In this document: piece by piece, positions 36,998-46,239 of the stretch | Position numbering within the stretch: position 1 is the stretch's first letter | Layout: every line of letters begins with the position of its first letter | NCBI RefSeq assembly: GCF_900107175.1 | Contig: NZ_FNOZ01000006.1 | Span: 62,001 to 126,000, forward strand | DNA from: Modestobacter sp. DSM 44400 | GTDB lineage: Bacteria; Actinomycetota; Actinomycetes; Mycobacteriales; Geodermatophilaceae | Direction: 5' to 3' | DNA length: 64,000 nucleotides | Notes under the pieces: generated by a model | What the model saw: only the letters and a program-made list of their open reading frames with translations | Database searches by the model: none | What the model was told of the DNA's origin: nothing | Program-made: the position numbers and the translations under genes

Positions 36998-37749
36998 ATC
37001 TGACCCTGAAGGTCTGGCGGCAGGTCAACCCCGCCGTCAAGGGCAAGATGGTGAGCTACCACCTCACCGACGTCTCGCCCGACATGTCGTTCCTCGAGAT
37101 GCTCGACGTCCTCAACGAGCAGCTCATCCTCGACGACGACGACCCGATCGCCTTCGACCACGACTGCCGTGAGGGCATCTGCGGCTCCTGCGGCCTGATG
37201 ATCAACGGCATCGCGCACGGCCCGGAGCAGACCACCACGTGCCAGCTGCACATGCGGTCGTTCTCCGACGGTGACGTCATCGACATCGAGCCGTGGCGAT
37301 CGGGTGGTTTCCCGGTGGTCAAGGACCTGGTGGTCGACCGGTCGGCGTTCGACCGGATCATCGCCGTCGGCGGGTTCATCACTGCACCGACCGGCACCGC
37401 CCCGGAGGCGCACGCGGTAGCGGTGCCGAAGCAGGACTCCGACGCCGCGTTCGACGCCGCCACCTGCATCGGCTGCGGCGCCTGCGTCGCCGCCTGCCCG
37501 AACGGCTCGGCGATGCTGTTCACCGCCGCCAAGGTGTCCCACCTCGGGCTCATGCCGCAGGGCCAGCCGGAGCGGGACGCCCGGGTGCTGAAGATGGTGG
37601 CGCAGCAGGACGCCGAGGACTTCGGTGGCTGCACCAACATCGGCGAGTGCTCCGCCGTCTGCCCGAAGGGCATCTCGATGGAGACCATCTCCCGGCTCAA
37701 CCACGACCTGCTCGGCGCGCTGCGCGCCGGGGCGGTGCCGACCAGCTGA
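36994..37749 (+). CDS. sdhB: Succinate dehydrogenase iron-sulfur subunit
   Basis: A 251-residue subunit with three clusters: 2Fe-2S ([15 protein letters not shown] ... TTTCQLH), 4Fe-4S ([14 protein letters not shown]) and 3Fe-4S ([14 protein letters not shown]). Translation starts at GTG 36994 within a GTGA overlap. An internal 93-bp stretch (37174-37266) is repeated at 56636-56728, far downstream. Confidence 0.95.
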
Positions 37750-37803
37750 ACCCGGCCCATGTCCGTCTTTCGTGCGGTGGAGCGGTCTGGCGGCCCGGCG
37801 CGA

Positions 37804-39219
37804 TCATTGCTCGCAGTGTGCGGGTGGGGCCGGGCGTGGCCAACGGGGGCGCTCGATCAGCGACCCGAGCTGGCACAGGTCGGCCTCGCTATGGCGCGGT
37901 CCGATGAGCTGGGCACCCACGGGCAACCCGTCGCCGTCCGCCCCCACCGGCACGCTGAGCGCGGGATGTCCCGTGACTGACGCCAAGGCGGTGAGCCGCG
38001 AGTACGCCGCTGTCACCGGTTCCGCCCTGGCCCCGATGCCGACGGTGTCCGCGCTGGGCGGGGCCGCGGTCACCGGCACGGACGGCAGCAGGAGCGCGGC
38101 GAGCCGCTGTGCGCGCAGCATTGCATCGACGTCGCGGCGCAGCTGGGCCGCCACCCGCAGCGCGAGAACGTAATCGGTCCCGAGCACCCCGGCTCCAGCA
38201 CGCAACAGCGCCGCAGTCTCGGGTGTGAGCGCGTCGTCGGCGAGCAACTCCGGCGTGGCCCAGTGAGTCGCCGCCTCGACCATCATGATCACATAGCTCG
38301 CCGGGCGGGCGAGGCGGGCTCGCGTCAGCTCGACGTCAACGACCTCCACCCCGGCCGCGGATAAGCGCGCGGCGGTGGCCTGCAGGGCCCGCTGGACGGC
38401 GGGGGCGACCCGGTGCGTGCACTCGCTGGCCAACCGTCCGACCCGTAGACCGGCGGTGCCGGCCGGAGCCGAATGCGGCAACGCGCTCAGGACCTGGTGG
38501 GCAAGCAGACAGTCGGCCGCGGTGCGGGCGATCGGTCCCACCGTGTCGAGGGACGGCGCGAGCGGGGACACGCCCTGCATCGGCACGGCGCCGGCGGTCG
38601 GGCGCAGCCCGGCCACCCCGCATAGTGCGGCGGGGATGCGGATCGAGCCGCCGGTGTCGGTGCCCAATGCGAGGCGGACGATGCCCGCCGCGACCGCCGC
38701 GGCTGAGCCGCCACTCGAGCCGCCGGTGCCTCGCGCCAGGTCGTGAGGGTTGCGGCAGCCCGGGGTGAGCACTCCCCAGGCGAGTTCATGCATGCGTGTA
38801 CGACCGATGAGGACGCCGCCGGCCTCGGTCAGCCGCTGCCAGACCACCGCATCGGTGGGGGCCACCCTGGCTGCGGAACCGGTGGTCCCGTTGCCGACCC
38901 GCTGCCCTGCGACGTCGATGTTGTCCTTGATCGCGACGGGCAGCCCCTGCAGCGGCCCCGGTGCGGCGAGGTTGGCCGCGGCGTCCTCGTACAACGCGAC
39001 GAACGCGCCCAGTTCGATGGCCGACCGCGCCCTCGCCAGTGCGTCGGCGACCCCCCGCGGCCGCGACTCCGCCGGCCGCATCGGCCGCGGCAACCCCTTC
39101 CTGTCCACCCCGGTCTCCTCGACCGTTGGCAGCAGTCCGTCGACATCCAAGTGGCGAGCGGCCTCCCGGAGCGCCCGGACGGCGCTGGCTACGGGATCAG
39201 CCACGCGTGGGCCCAGCAC
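37804..39219 (-). CDS. Amidase-signature family hydrolase
   Basis: A 471-residue amidase. The Ser-cisSer-Lys triad is visible: lysine in PVAIKDNIDVAG, serines in RGTGGSSGGSAAAVAAG and DTGGSIRIPAALCG. It would cleave a carboxamide or imide to acid and ammonia. It is downstream of the crotonase gene, with which it overlaps by about 20 bp, so both are in one operon of the catabolic island. GTG at 39219 (or GTG 39204). It may act on a ring-opened amide intermediate; that is inference. Confidence 0.9.
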   Translation of the reverse strand: MLGPRVADPVASAVRALREAARHLDVDGLLPTVEETGVDRKGLPRPMRPAESRPRGVADALARARSAIELGAFVALYEDAAANLAAPGPLQGLPVAIKDNIDVAGQRVGNGTTGSAARVAPTDAVVWQRLTEAGGVLIGRTRMHELAWGVLTPGCRNPHDLARGTGGSSGGSAAAVAAGIVRLALGTDTGGSIRIPAALCGVAGLRPTAGAVPMQGVSPLAPSLDTVGPIARTAADCLLAHQVLSALPHSAPAGTAGLRVGRLASECTHRVAPAVQRALQATAARLSAAGVEVVDVELTRARLARPASYVIMMVEAATHWATPELLADDALTPETAALLRAGAGVLGTDYVLALRVAAQLRRDVDAMLRAQRLAALLLPSVPVTAAPPSADTVGIGARAEPVTAAYSRLTALASVTGHPALSVPVGADGDGLPVGAQLIGPRHSEADLCQLGSLIERPRWPRPAPPAHCEQ

Positions 39220-39889
39220 CGGACCACCCGTCCAGGTTGCGGGTGCGTTCCTCGCGCAAGCGAGCGAGCAAGTCCCCGCTTGCGACGATGTCCCGGGTCC
39301 GGGTCACCGCGGCTGGTTGGAGGTCGCGCAGTTGCAATGCCAGCTCCGCAGCCCGTGCCCACGGGTCTCCGGCGACCTCGGTGACGACGCCGACGGCCTC
39401 GGCCTGCTCGGCCGTGAGACGTCGTCCGGTGAGGGTGAGATCCAGTGTCCTGGCGCGTCCGACCAGGCTGGGCAGGATCCAGGCGCCGACGGCCAAGCCG
39501 TGTCCGGGTCCCAGCCAGCGCAGCCAGGCGCGGGGCGAGGCGATCCGCAGGTCCGCCGCGGTCGCAAGCTGGGCCCCGCCGCCGACCGCCGGACCGTCGA
39601 GGACGGCGATCACGGGGGCCGACCGACAAACCATTACCTCGTAGCAGGCGTAGAGGCGATCAGAGACGCGCGCTCGTTCGTCGTCCGGGATGTGCAGGTC
39701 GGCACCGGCGCAAAAGATGCCCGGCGTCGTGCTACCGAGCAGTGCTATGTGACTGGGGTCGGTCTGCAACGCATCGATCAACGCGTCCACCGTCTGCGAG
39801 TCGACCGCGTTACGTCGCTCGGGACGGTTGAGCCGAATCCGGACGACGCCGTCCGCCGCCGGCTCGTAGACCAGTGGCGACGAGAACAC
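39197..39889 (-). CDS. Enoyl-CoA hydratase/isomerase family protein
   Basis: A 230-residue crotonase-fold protein, shorter than the usual 255-260. Oxyanion-hole segments FCAGADLH and GPAVGGGAQLATAADLRIA are present. The region that normally holds the catalytic glutamates (GxPE...) reads SPRAWLRWLGPG, so standard hydratase chemistry is doubtful. GTG at 39889 follows AAAGGGG; the frame extends upstream to 39928. A partial GntR site lies about 95 bases upstream. Confidence 0.85.
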   Translation of the reverse strand: MFSSPLVYEPAADGVVRIRLNRPERRNAVDSQTVDALIDALQTDPSHIALLGSTTPGIFCAGADLHIPDDERARVSDRLYACYEVMVCRSAPVIAVLDGPAVGGGAQLATAADLRIASPRAWLRWLGPGHGLAVGAWILPSLVGRARTLDLTLTGRRLTAEQAEAVGVVTEVAGDPWARAAELALQLRDLQPAAVTRTRDIVASGDLLARLREERTRNLDGWSGAGPTRG

Positions 39890-39983
39890 GGGACGCCCCT
39901 TTCTGGAGATCTCATGACGGCTGGACATCGCGGGAGGGCGGGAGGAACCGCGCTTCGAAGCTTGTTCCCGAGCGAGAGGAGGA

Positions 39984-39993
39984 TGATATACCG
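39984..39993. promoter_or_regulatory. Partial GntR operator in the echA-gntR intergenic region
   Basis: TGATATACCG matches 8 of 10 positions of the TGGTATACCA palindrome found at three other promoters of the island. The 544-base intergenic region 39890-40433 otherwise holds no recognisable gene; it is visibly less GC-rich than the flanks. Confidence 0.35.
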
Positions 39994-40433
39994 GAGTCGC
40001 GCTGCGGCGACGTTTCTTCGCTCGGCAGCTGCCTGACGATCGAGGTAGAAGAATCTTCAGCAGCTCATCGGCTGCCAGCTCCCCTGTCCGCGAGCGGGCA
40101 CCTACCGACGAGAGCCCGGACGACGGCGTCGCCGCTTCGACCGCACTCAGCGAGCGCGGCCGGACGCCGCTCCGCGCACCGTGATGATATCGCCGTCGTC
40201 GTCTCGGTGAGCTGTCTCGTCATGATCCCCACCCGCCTTCCCGCATACGGCGTTCTACTTCTTCGACGTCCCGCGCTCGCTTGGAGGGACCATCCCCGCC
40301 CCTGTGCGGGGCGACGCGACGCGACGCGAGGTACCATCATCGCCGGGAGCGCGACTGGCATGCCTGGGCTGCGACTGAATACGGGCGCCGCCGCACACCG
40401 CATGACAGCCCGCAATGATCCGAGGGAAGTCCA

Positions 40434-41117
40434 TTGTCCACCTTCAGCAGCAAGACCGACATGGTGACGGCCACGCTGCGCGAGTTGATTTTGGTGGGCG
40501 ATCTCAGACCGGGCGAGCAACTTCGTCAGCGCGAACTGTCGGCACGCCTCTGCGTGAGCCAGACGCCGGTTCGAGAGGCCCTTCGCCGGCTGGAGTCGGA
40601 GGGGCTCGTCGTCTCCGACTCCTACCGTGGGTCCACCGTCGCCGAAGCTGGACTAGGCGCGACGGAGGAGAACTACCAACTGCGGGCGGCATTGGAAGGA
40701 TTGGGCTCCTCGCTTGCGGCAGCGGTCATCACGGAGCCACAGCTGGCATCGCTCGAGGCGATGAACAGGCGGCTGACCGAGGTGACCTCCGATCACGAGC
40801 AGTACGCAGAACTAAATCGCAAGTTCCATTTTGCGGTGTATGAGTACGCCAATAGCCCCCTCCTGCTTTCATTGATGCGGCTGCTCTGGCAGTCAATGCC
40901 GGGCGGACCGAAGGTGCTGCGGTCGCACGCGGAGTCGGTCGCCCAGCACGGCACGCTCCTCGATGCTCTTCGTGATCGCGATGCAGAACGGGCGGCGGAA
41001 GTGACCCGGAGGCACATCCTCGGGTCAGCCCATCTTGACAGCGGGACCGGCGAGGAGTTGGCGGAGCGGGGAACCGACTACGCGCCTACGCCGCCCGGGG
41101 AGTCACCCAACCGGTGA
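40434..41117 (+). CDS. GntR-family (FCD) transcriptional regulator
   Basis: A 227-residue regulator. The N-terminal winged helix has the GntR core GEQLRQRELSARLCVSQTPVREALRRLESEGLV; residues 75-210 form an FCD ligand-binding domain with metal-binding histidines (HFAVYEY, SHAESVAQHG). It starts with TTG at 40434 after GAGGGAAG. Central position among the catabolic operons and the recurring TGGTATACCA palindrome, which fits FadR/FCD operators (TNGTNNNACNA), make it the likely regulator of the island. Its 3' end overlaps livF by 15 bp on the other strand. Confidence 0.9.
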   Translation: MSTFSSKTDMVTATLRELILVGDLRPGEQLRQRELSARLCVSQTPVREALRRLESEGLVVSDSYRGSTVAEAGLGATEENYQLRAALEGLGSSLAAAVITEPQLASLEAMNRRLTEVTSDHEQYAELNRKFHFAVYEYANSPLLLSLMRLLWQSMPGGPKVLRSHAESVAQHGTLLDALRDRDAERAAEVTRRHILGSAHLDSGTGEELAERGTDYAPTPPGESPNR

Positions 41118-41864
41118 CTCGTTCTCGTCGGCTATTGCACGGGAGCCGTCAGCTTCATGGGCGCTGCTCACACCGATCAGTCGGCGGAGCGTCTGAGTAT
41201 CCGCTCTGAGCAGCTGAGGGCGGTCGGTCTCATAGATGACCTGGCCCCTGCTCAGGATAAGGGCGCGATCCACCCGCTCAAGGGTGAAGCCAACCTTCTG
41301 TTCCACCAGAAGTGCCGATGTTCCGCGCCGGCGCAACTCATCGATAGCCTCTCCCATGCGGCCGACCGTCTGCGGGTCCAGGCCTTCCGTCGGCTCGTCC
41401 AGCAACATCAATTTCCCATTGCAGACCATCGCCCTGCCCATCGCGAGCATCTGCTGCTGCCCTCCACTCAGCTTTCCCGCGGGCACGCTCCAGCGCTCCC
41501 GAAGAGCCGGGAAGTACTCCAGCACTTCGTCCGCGGTCCAGTCCCGGTCGCCGACCCGGCGGCTGGCTATACGAAAGTTTTCCCGCACGGTCAGGGAGGG
41601 AAAGATCCGATGACCCTGGGGAACCAGCGACATCCCCAGCCGAGAAATCCGCTCGGCTGCCAGGGAGGAGATCCGTCGACCCCGGAAGGTGACCTGCCCT
41701 CGCCGCGGCTTCAGCAGGCCTGCGACGGTGTGCACCAGCGTCGACTTGCCCATCCCATTACGCCCGAGCAGGCCGACAACCTCACCCTCCCCGACCGAGA
41801 GGCTCGTCCCGTGGAGGATCTGGCTCGACCCGTAGTAGGTGTCGACGCTGTCGATCTCAAGCAT
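41103..41864 (-). CDS. Branched-chain-type ABC transporter ATPase LivF
   Basis: A 253-residue ATPase with Walker A GRNGMGKST, signature LSGGQQQMLAMGRAM and Walker B LMLLDEPTEGLD. The family pattern (IFPSLTVRENF) is LivF. It pairs with the LivG ATPase, which it follows with an 8-bp overlap. The island context suggests import of the catabolic substrate, not of leucine. Confidence 0.92.
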   Translation of the reverse strand: MLEIDSVDTYYGSSQILHGTSLSVGEGEVVGLLGRNGMGKSTLVHTVAGLLKPRRGQVTFRGRRISSLAAERISRLGMSLVPQGHRIFPSLTVRENFRIASRRVGDRDWTADEVLEYFPALRERWSVPAGKLSGGQQQMLAMGRAMVCNGKLMLLDEPTEGLDPQTVGRMGEAIDELRRRGTSALLVEQKVGFTLERVDRALILSRGQVIYETDRPQLLRADTQTLRRLIGVSSAHEADGSRAIADENESPVG

Positions 41865-42612
41865 CGGACATGTCTCCTAGATAGACCTGCAGCACCTCTT
41901 GGTTCACCGCGACCCGTCCCGGGACGTCCTCGGCGAGGACGCTTCCCTGATGCAGGACGGTGACGCGGTCCGCGAGGGCAAAGGCGACCTCCATGTCATG
42001 CTCGATCATGATGATCGTGATGTCCCTCGGCAGTGCAGCCAACAGATTGGTCAGGCGGATGGCGTCAGCAGGTGCCAGCCCGGCCGTGGGCTCGTCGAGC
42101 AGCAACACCCGCGGCTGCTTGCTCATGGCGAGCACGATCTCCATGACGCGCTGCTGCCCATAGGCCAGCTCGCGCACGGGCCAGTCGGCGAGGTCGGAGA
42201 ACTCCCACTCGGTCAGCAGGGCATTCGTTCTGGCCCTGATCCCCGGTAGCGATCCCAGGTCCCGCCAGAACACCCGCCGCGACCTGGCTTCCGACGCCAG
42301 GGTGATCTCGATGTTCTGCCGCACGGTCAGTTCGTCGAACAGGTTGTTGATCTGGAAGGTACGGGCCAGACCCATCCGGGCACGTTGGTACGCGGGCTTC
42401 CTGGTCACCTCGCGTCCGAGCATCTCCACCGAGCCTTTCGACGGGCGAAGTTGTCCTGCGAGCACGTTGAACAGCGTCGTCTTTCCCGCACCGTTGGGTC
42501 CGATGAGCACTCGGCGCTCCCCGACCGGAACCTCGATCGTGACATCACTATTGGCGAGAAACGACCCGAACCGCGTGTCTATGCCCCGTGCTGCGATCGC
42601 CATATCCGTCAC
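41857..42612 (-). CDS. Branched-chain-type ABC transporter ATPase LivG
   Basis: A 251-residue ATPase with Walker A GPNGAGKTT, Walker B VLLLDEPTAGLAP and H-loop IEHDMEVAF. The signature motif reads LAYGQQRVMEIVLAM, normal for LivG. It starts at GTG 42612 inside a GTGA overlap with livM; ATG 42603 is an alternative. The long frame upstream is antisense to livM. Confidence 0.92.
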   Translation of the reverse strand: MTDMAIAARGIDTRFGSFLANSDVTIEVPVGERRVLIGPNGAGKTTLFNVLAGQLRPSKGSVEMLGREVTRKPAYQRARMGLARTFQINNLFDELTVRQNIEITLASEARSRRVFWRDLGSLPGIRARTNALLTEWEFSDLADWPVRELAYGQQRVMEIVLAMSKQPRVLLLDEPTAGLAPADAIRLTNLLAALPRDITIIMIEHDMEVAFALADRVTVLHQGSVLAEDVPGRVAVNQEVLQVYLGDMSDA

Positions 42613-43667
42613 GTGTGCCGCTCCTCCACCAAATCGTCGGTATCGGCCGGCACCGCGACGTCGGTCTCTCCGGCAGCGGCGCGCGTGGGCGACTCGGCGG
42701 TCTTGCGTCGCGCCCTCCGTCGCAGGTAGGCGATGCGACCGAGTATCCCATCGCTCATGAACAGCGCGGTCAGGACATAGACGATCCCGAGGACAAAGGT
42801 CCACCGTGATGTAAGCGTGCTGACATAGAGTTCCAGGGACAGGATGACAGCGGCTCCGAGGAACGGTCCGAAGAAGAACGCTGCACCACCGAGGATGGCG
42901 AAGACCATGACTTCCGCACTGAGCAGGAACGCCATGTTGGACGGGGAGGCGCTACCGAGCAGGTATGCGTCGAGCAGCCCCGCCACCGCCGAGAAGGCAC
43001 CCGATACCGCGAAGGCATAGACACGGTAGCTGCCCACCCGGTAACCGGTCGCGGCCAGTCGGGACTCGCTTTCACGCAATCCCGTGATCGCCATGCCGAC
43101 AGGGGAACGCATGAATGCCCACATCAGTGACAATGAGACCACCACCATTGCCAGCGCAAGCCAGTAGAAGGCCGACGCGGAACCCGGGATCGGAACACCC
43201 TCGCGTGTGATGCCCGAGATTCCGTTGTCACCACCGGTCAACTCGACCTGCTGGAACGCGAGCCCGTACGCGGCCTGAGCCAGGGCAAGTGTCAACAGAA
43301 GGAGATAGATCCCCTTGGCTCTCAGATTGAACAAGCCGAAAACGACGCCGAGCGCCGTACCCGCCACGAGTGTCAGGACCACGATGACCACGAACGGTAG
43401 ATCCGACCGCGTGCTGGCGATACCAACCACATACGCACCCAGGCCGAAGAATGCAGCGTGTCCGAGCGACGGCATTCCGCCGAACCCGAACACGATATTG
43501 AACGCTGTGGCGAACAGCCCGAGAGCCAAGATCCGCGTCGCCACGAACAGGTAGAAACTCGGAAGGACGAACGGTAGAGCCAGAAGCACGAGCAGGAGCA
43601 CGCCAAGGACGACCGCGGAGCGCAGGCGTCGGCTCTTCACGTGATCCCCTGGCGACGGCAGGTTCAT
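42609..43667 (-). CDS. Branched-chain-type ABC permease LivM
   Basis: A 352-residue permease with about nine membrane helices; FGFGGMPSLGHAAFFGLGAYVVG and RESESRLAATGY are LivM landmarks. A cytoplasmic C-terminal tail of about 45 residues is Arg/Thr-rich. ATG at 43667 overlaps the livH stop (ATGA). Confidence 0.92.
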   Translation of the reverse strand: MNLPSPGDHVKSRRLRSAVVLGVLLLVLLALPFVLPSFYLFVATRILALGLFATAFNIVFGFGGMPSLGHAAFFGLGAYVVGIASTRSDLPFVVIVVLTLVAGTALGVVFGLFNLRAKGIYLLLLTLALAQAAYGLAFQQVELTGGDNGISGITREGVPIPGSASAFYWLALAMVVVSLSLMWAFMRSPVGMAITGLRESESRLAATGYRVGSYRVYAFAVSGAFSAVAGLLDAYLLGSASPSNMAFLLSAEVMVFAILGGAAFFFGPFLGAAVILSLELYVSTLTSRWTFVLGIVYVLTALFMSDGILGRIAYLRRRARRKTAESPTRAAAGETDVAVPADTDDLVEERHT

Positions 43668-44527
43668 CGCGACTCCACCTTCCCCAGCAGTCCGTTCGGT
43701 CGGAACGCAAGAAAGAGCGCGACCGGGGCGTAGATGGTGAACAGGGACCACTCAGGGAACAGCACCTTGCCGAACTGGTCGAGCAACCCCACGGCGAACG
43801 CGGCGATCAACGCTCCCGGCACCGAGCCCAGGCCTCCGACGACAACCACCACGAGGGCGAGTAGGAGAACGTCGAGGCCGGTGTCGGGCGACAAGCTCGT
43901 CAATGCCCCTCCCCAGACTCCTGCGAAGGCCGCCAGCGCGGTTCCGGCGCCGAAGACGAGAAGGAAGATCAGGGGCACCCGGATCCCGATGGTGCGGGCA
44001 ATCTCCTGGTCGTCGACGGCGCTCCGAACCTTCGCCCCGATCGAGGAGAAGCGCAGGAACGCCATGATGAGGGCAGCAAGGACGAGCGCCAGGACAATCA
44101 GGAACGCGCGGAACTTGGGGAAGATCACTGATCCGAAGAGTTGCATCGAACCCTCCAACCCGGCAGGCGTCGGGGGGGAGATCGGGCTGCCCCCGTACTG
44201 CGTCAGGAGCAGATCACCGATCATCAGCGAGACGCCGACGGTGAGGATGATCTGGGGCAGCTCCTGGTTCAGCAGCCGATGGAGCAGCAACCGCTCCACG
44301 AGCATGCCGATCACGGCGGTCACAACTACTGCGACTACCAGGGACAACCAATAGCTGCCCGTTCTGACGTAGAGGTCGAAGGCCAGGTAACCACCGACGA
44401 GATAGAAGGCGCCGTGCGCGAGGTTGATAGTGCGCATGAGACCGAACGTGATCGTCAGCCCACTGGCAACAAGGAACAGCAGGGAGCCGAACGCCAGGCC
44501 GTTCAGGACATTGGACAGCCATACCAT
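43664..44527 (-). CDS. Branched-chain-type ABC permease LivH
   Basis: A 287-residue permease: FGLMRTINLAHGAFYLVGGYLA at the N-terminus and GGLGSVPGALIAAF near the C-terminus are LivH signatures. It follows the binding-protein gene by 13 bases and overlaps livM by 4 bp. It forms the channel with LivM. Confidence 0.92.
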   Translation of the reverse strand: MVWLSNVLNGLAFGSLLFLVASGLTITFGLMRTINLAHGAFYLVGGYLAFDLYVRTGSYWLSLVVAVVVTAVIGMLVERLLLHRLLNQELPQIILTVGVSLMIGDLLLTQYGGSPISPPTPAGLEGSMQLFGSVIFPKFRAFLIVLALVLAALIMAFLRFSSIGAKVRSAVDDQEIARTIGIRVPLIFLLVFGAGTALAAFAGVWGGALTSLSPDTGLDVLLLALVVVVVGGLGSVPGALIAAFAVGLLDQFGKVLFPEWSLFTIYAPVALFLAFRPNGLLGKVESR

Positions 44528-44540
44528 GTCGACTCTCCGA

Positions 44541-45821
44541 CTACTTGGCCCACGTACCCTTGAGCTTGTCGTACGGCGGGAACTGCAGGTACTCGTCCAC
44601 GTCGTAGGTGTAGAACTGATTCACGGCCGGCACAGTGTCCACCACCTTGTTGACCCACTTGCCGTCCTGCTTGGTGACCTTTCGCATGTACACGTCGTAG
44701 ATGGCCTGCCCGTACTCATCGAACCGCAGGGCGCCGCGCGGAGCGTCGATGGACACATTGCGCATCGCATTGGTGATTCCATCGCCCGTCGGCTCCCCCT
44801 TGACATCGGAGAGCGCAGCCTCGAGCGCCTGGGCGGCGGCCCAGCCGTCCTCGGCGTACTGGTTCGTCGATCGGTCGTACTTTTCAGTCCACGCGTCGAC
44901 GAACGTCTTGTTGGCGGGGTTATCGATGACCGGGGAATAATGAAGGCTGCTCATCACACCGTCAGCCGTCTCGCCCATCGTCGGGAGGAGCTGCTCATCG
45001 GTGGTGGATCCCTGCGCAAAGATGGGCGTGTCCAGCCCGAAGCCCCGGTAGGCCTTGAGGAAGCGGACGGCGTCGCTGCCGGGGGTCACCGCGAAGACCA
45101 CGTCGGCGTCACGGTTGATCTGGGTGACGTAGGGAGCCCAGTCCTGCGTGGCCAACGGTGCATACAGTTCCTGCACGACCTTGCAGCCGGCATCCTCATA
45201 CGTTCGCGCGAAGCCCCCGGAGGCCTCCCAGCCGAACGAGTAGTCGAGCCCCACGATGGCCGCGGTCTTCAGACCGAGCTCTTTGCACACGTAGTCGCCG
45301 GCCGGCATGGTGTCCTGCGAACCGGTGTAGGACACGCGGAAGAGGTTGCCGCCCTTGGTCCGCGTGAGCCCGTCAGCACCCGCGACGGTGATCATGAGGG
45401 GAACGCCAGCACTCTCGAGATAGGGAGCTACGGCGTAAGCGACCCCTGAGTTGACGAGGCCGATGACGATGCCCGCGCCCTCCTGCTGGACGAGCTGGCG
45501 CGCCTTCGTCGTGGCCACGCCGGGATCGTTTGCCGGGTCTTCTTTCACCACGTTGATCCCGTAGTCGCTGAGCTGCCCACCCTTGCTGTCCAGGTACAGC
45601 TCGAATCCAGCGTTGACGTCCTCCCCGAGGGCGGCGAACGGACCGGTCAGGGGATTGAGCAGACCGACGGTGAGAGAGCCGTTCGCGCCCTCCTGAGCGC
45701 TGCCGCTCCCGCTGTCGGCCGACACCCCACCGCTCGACGGCGCTTGGCTGCCACACCCGGCAAGAGCCAGGGTGGCCGCTGTGAGGGCCACCAGTGGGCG
45801 AGTCGCGCGCCGTTTGCTCAT
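44541..45821 (-). CDS. Branched-chain-type ABC substrate-binding lipoprotein LivK
   Basis: A 426-residue binding protein. The signal peptide ends in ALAGC (lipobox) followed by a Ser/Gly/Gln-rich linker. The mature part begins VGLLNPLTGPFAALGEDVNAG, typical of family 6 Leu/Ile/Val-type receptors, which in catabolic clusters often bind aromatic acids or amides. AAGGAGCG precedes the ATG. A perfect GntR-type palindrome lies 31 bases upstream, so this promoter is probably repressed without inducer. First gene of livKHMGF. Confidence 0.93.
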   Translation of the reverse strand: MSKRRATRPLVALTAATLALAGCGSQAPSSGGVSADSGSGSAQEGANGSLTVGLLNPLTGPFAALGEDVNAGFELYLDSKGGQLSDYGINVVKEDPANDPGVATTKARQLVQQEGAGIVIGLVNSGVAYAVAPYLESAGVPLMITVAGADGLTRTKGGNLFRVSYTGSQDTMPAGDYVCKELGLKTAAIVGLDYSFGWEASGGFARTYEDAGCKVVQELYAPLATQDWAPYVTQINRDADVVFAVTPGSDAVRFLKAYRGFGLDTPIFAQGSTTDEQLLPTMGETADGVMSSLHYSPVIDNPANKTFVDAWTEKYDRSTNQYAEDGWAAAQALEAALSDVKGEPTGDGITNAMRNVSIDAPRGALRFDEYGQAIYDVYMRKVTKQDGKWVNKVVDTVPAVNQFYTYDVDEYLQFPPYDKLKGTWAK

Positions 45822-45851
45822 GTTCGCTCCTTCGATGGTTGATTCAACGTT

Positions 45852-45861
45852 TGGTATACCA
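45852..45861. promoter_or_regulatory. GntR operator upstream of livK
   Basis: Perfect palindrome TGGTATACCA. Read on the minus strand its wider context (ATGGTATACCAAA) is identical to the site at 53310. It lies at promoter distance from livK. The 418-base region 45822-46239 between the divergent operons has a second such site and no recognisable gene. Confidence 0.65.
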
Positions 45862-46175
45862 TGCGAGGACCAACGTGGCTAGCGTCACACAATCACTCGT
45901 GATGCCGGACAGGATTCCTTCTGCGTGCGCGGGGCCCGAGGAGAAACCGCGAGGGCCCGATGTGCTCGATCACGTCCGACTCCGGGAAGTTATCGGCCTG
46001 ATCCCTGTTCCAGTGGCGGCGAATCGGGCGGACCGACTCGGCTCCCGTGGCCCCGGTTCTGACCCAACCGCATCAGTCGCTCCCCGCCTGAGTCAACGGG
46101 TACGACCGGCCGAGAGGTCGCGGCCAGCGCCGGCAGAGCTCTCCGGCCAGCAAGGTACCAACTTGGCCCCGGAAC

Positions 46176-46185
46176 GGGTATACCA
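46176..46185. promoter_or_regulatory. GntR operator upstream of the molybdenum hydroxylase operon
   Basis: GGGTATACCA, one base from the perfect palindrome, 54 bases before the first hydroxylase gene. Confidence 0.55.
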
Positions 46186-46239
46186 GCTGCAACAGCTCAG
46201 AGCGCCGGCCACGCAGGCGCCTCACCGTCAAGGAGAGCC

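Noticed and set aside
40320-40340. GGTACC-containing site near gntR as an autoregulatory operator
   Set aside because: Only a 6-base palindrome that is expected by chance several times in this window; it lacks the central AT of the other sites.
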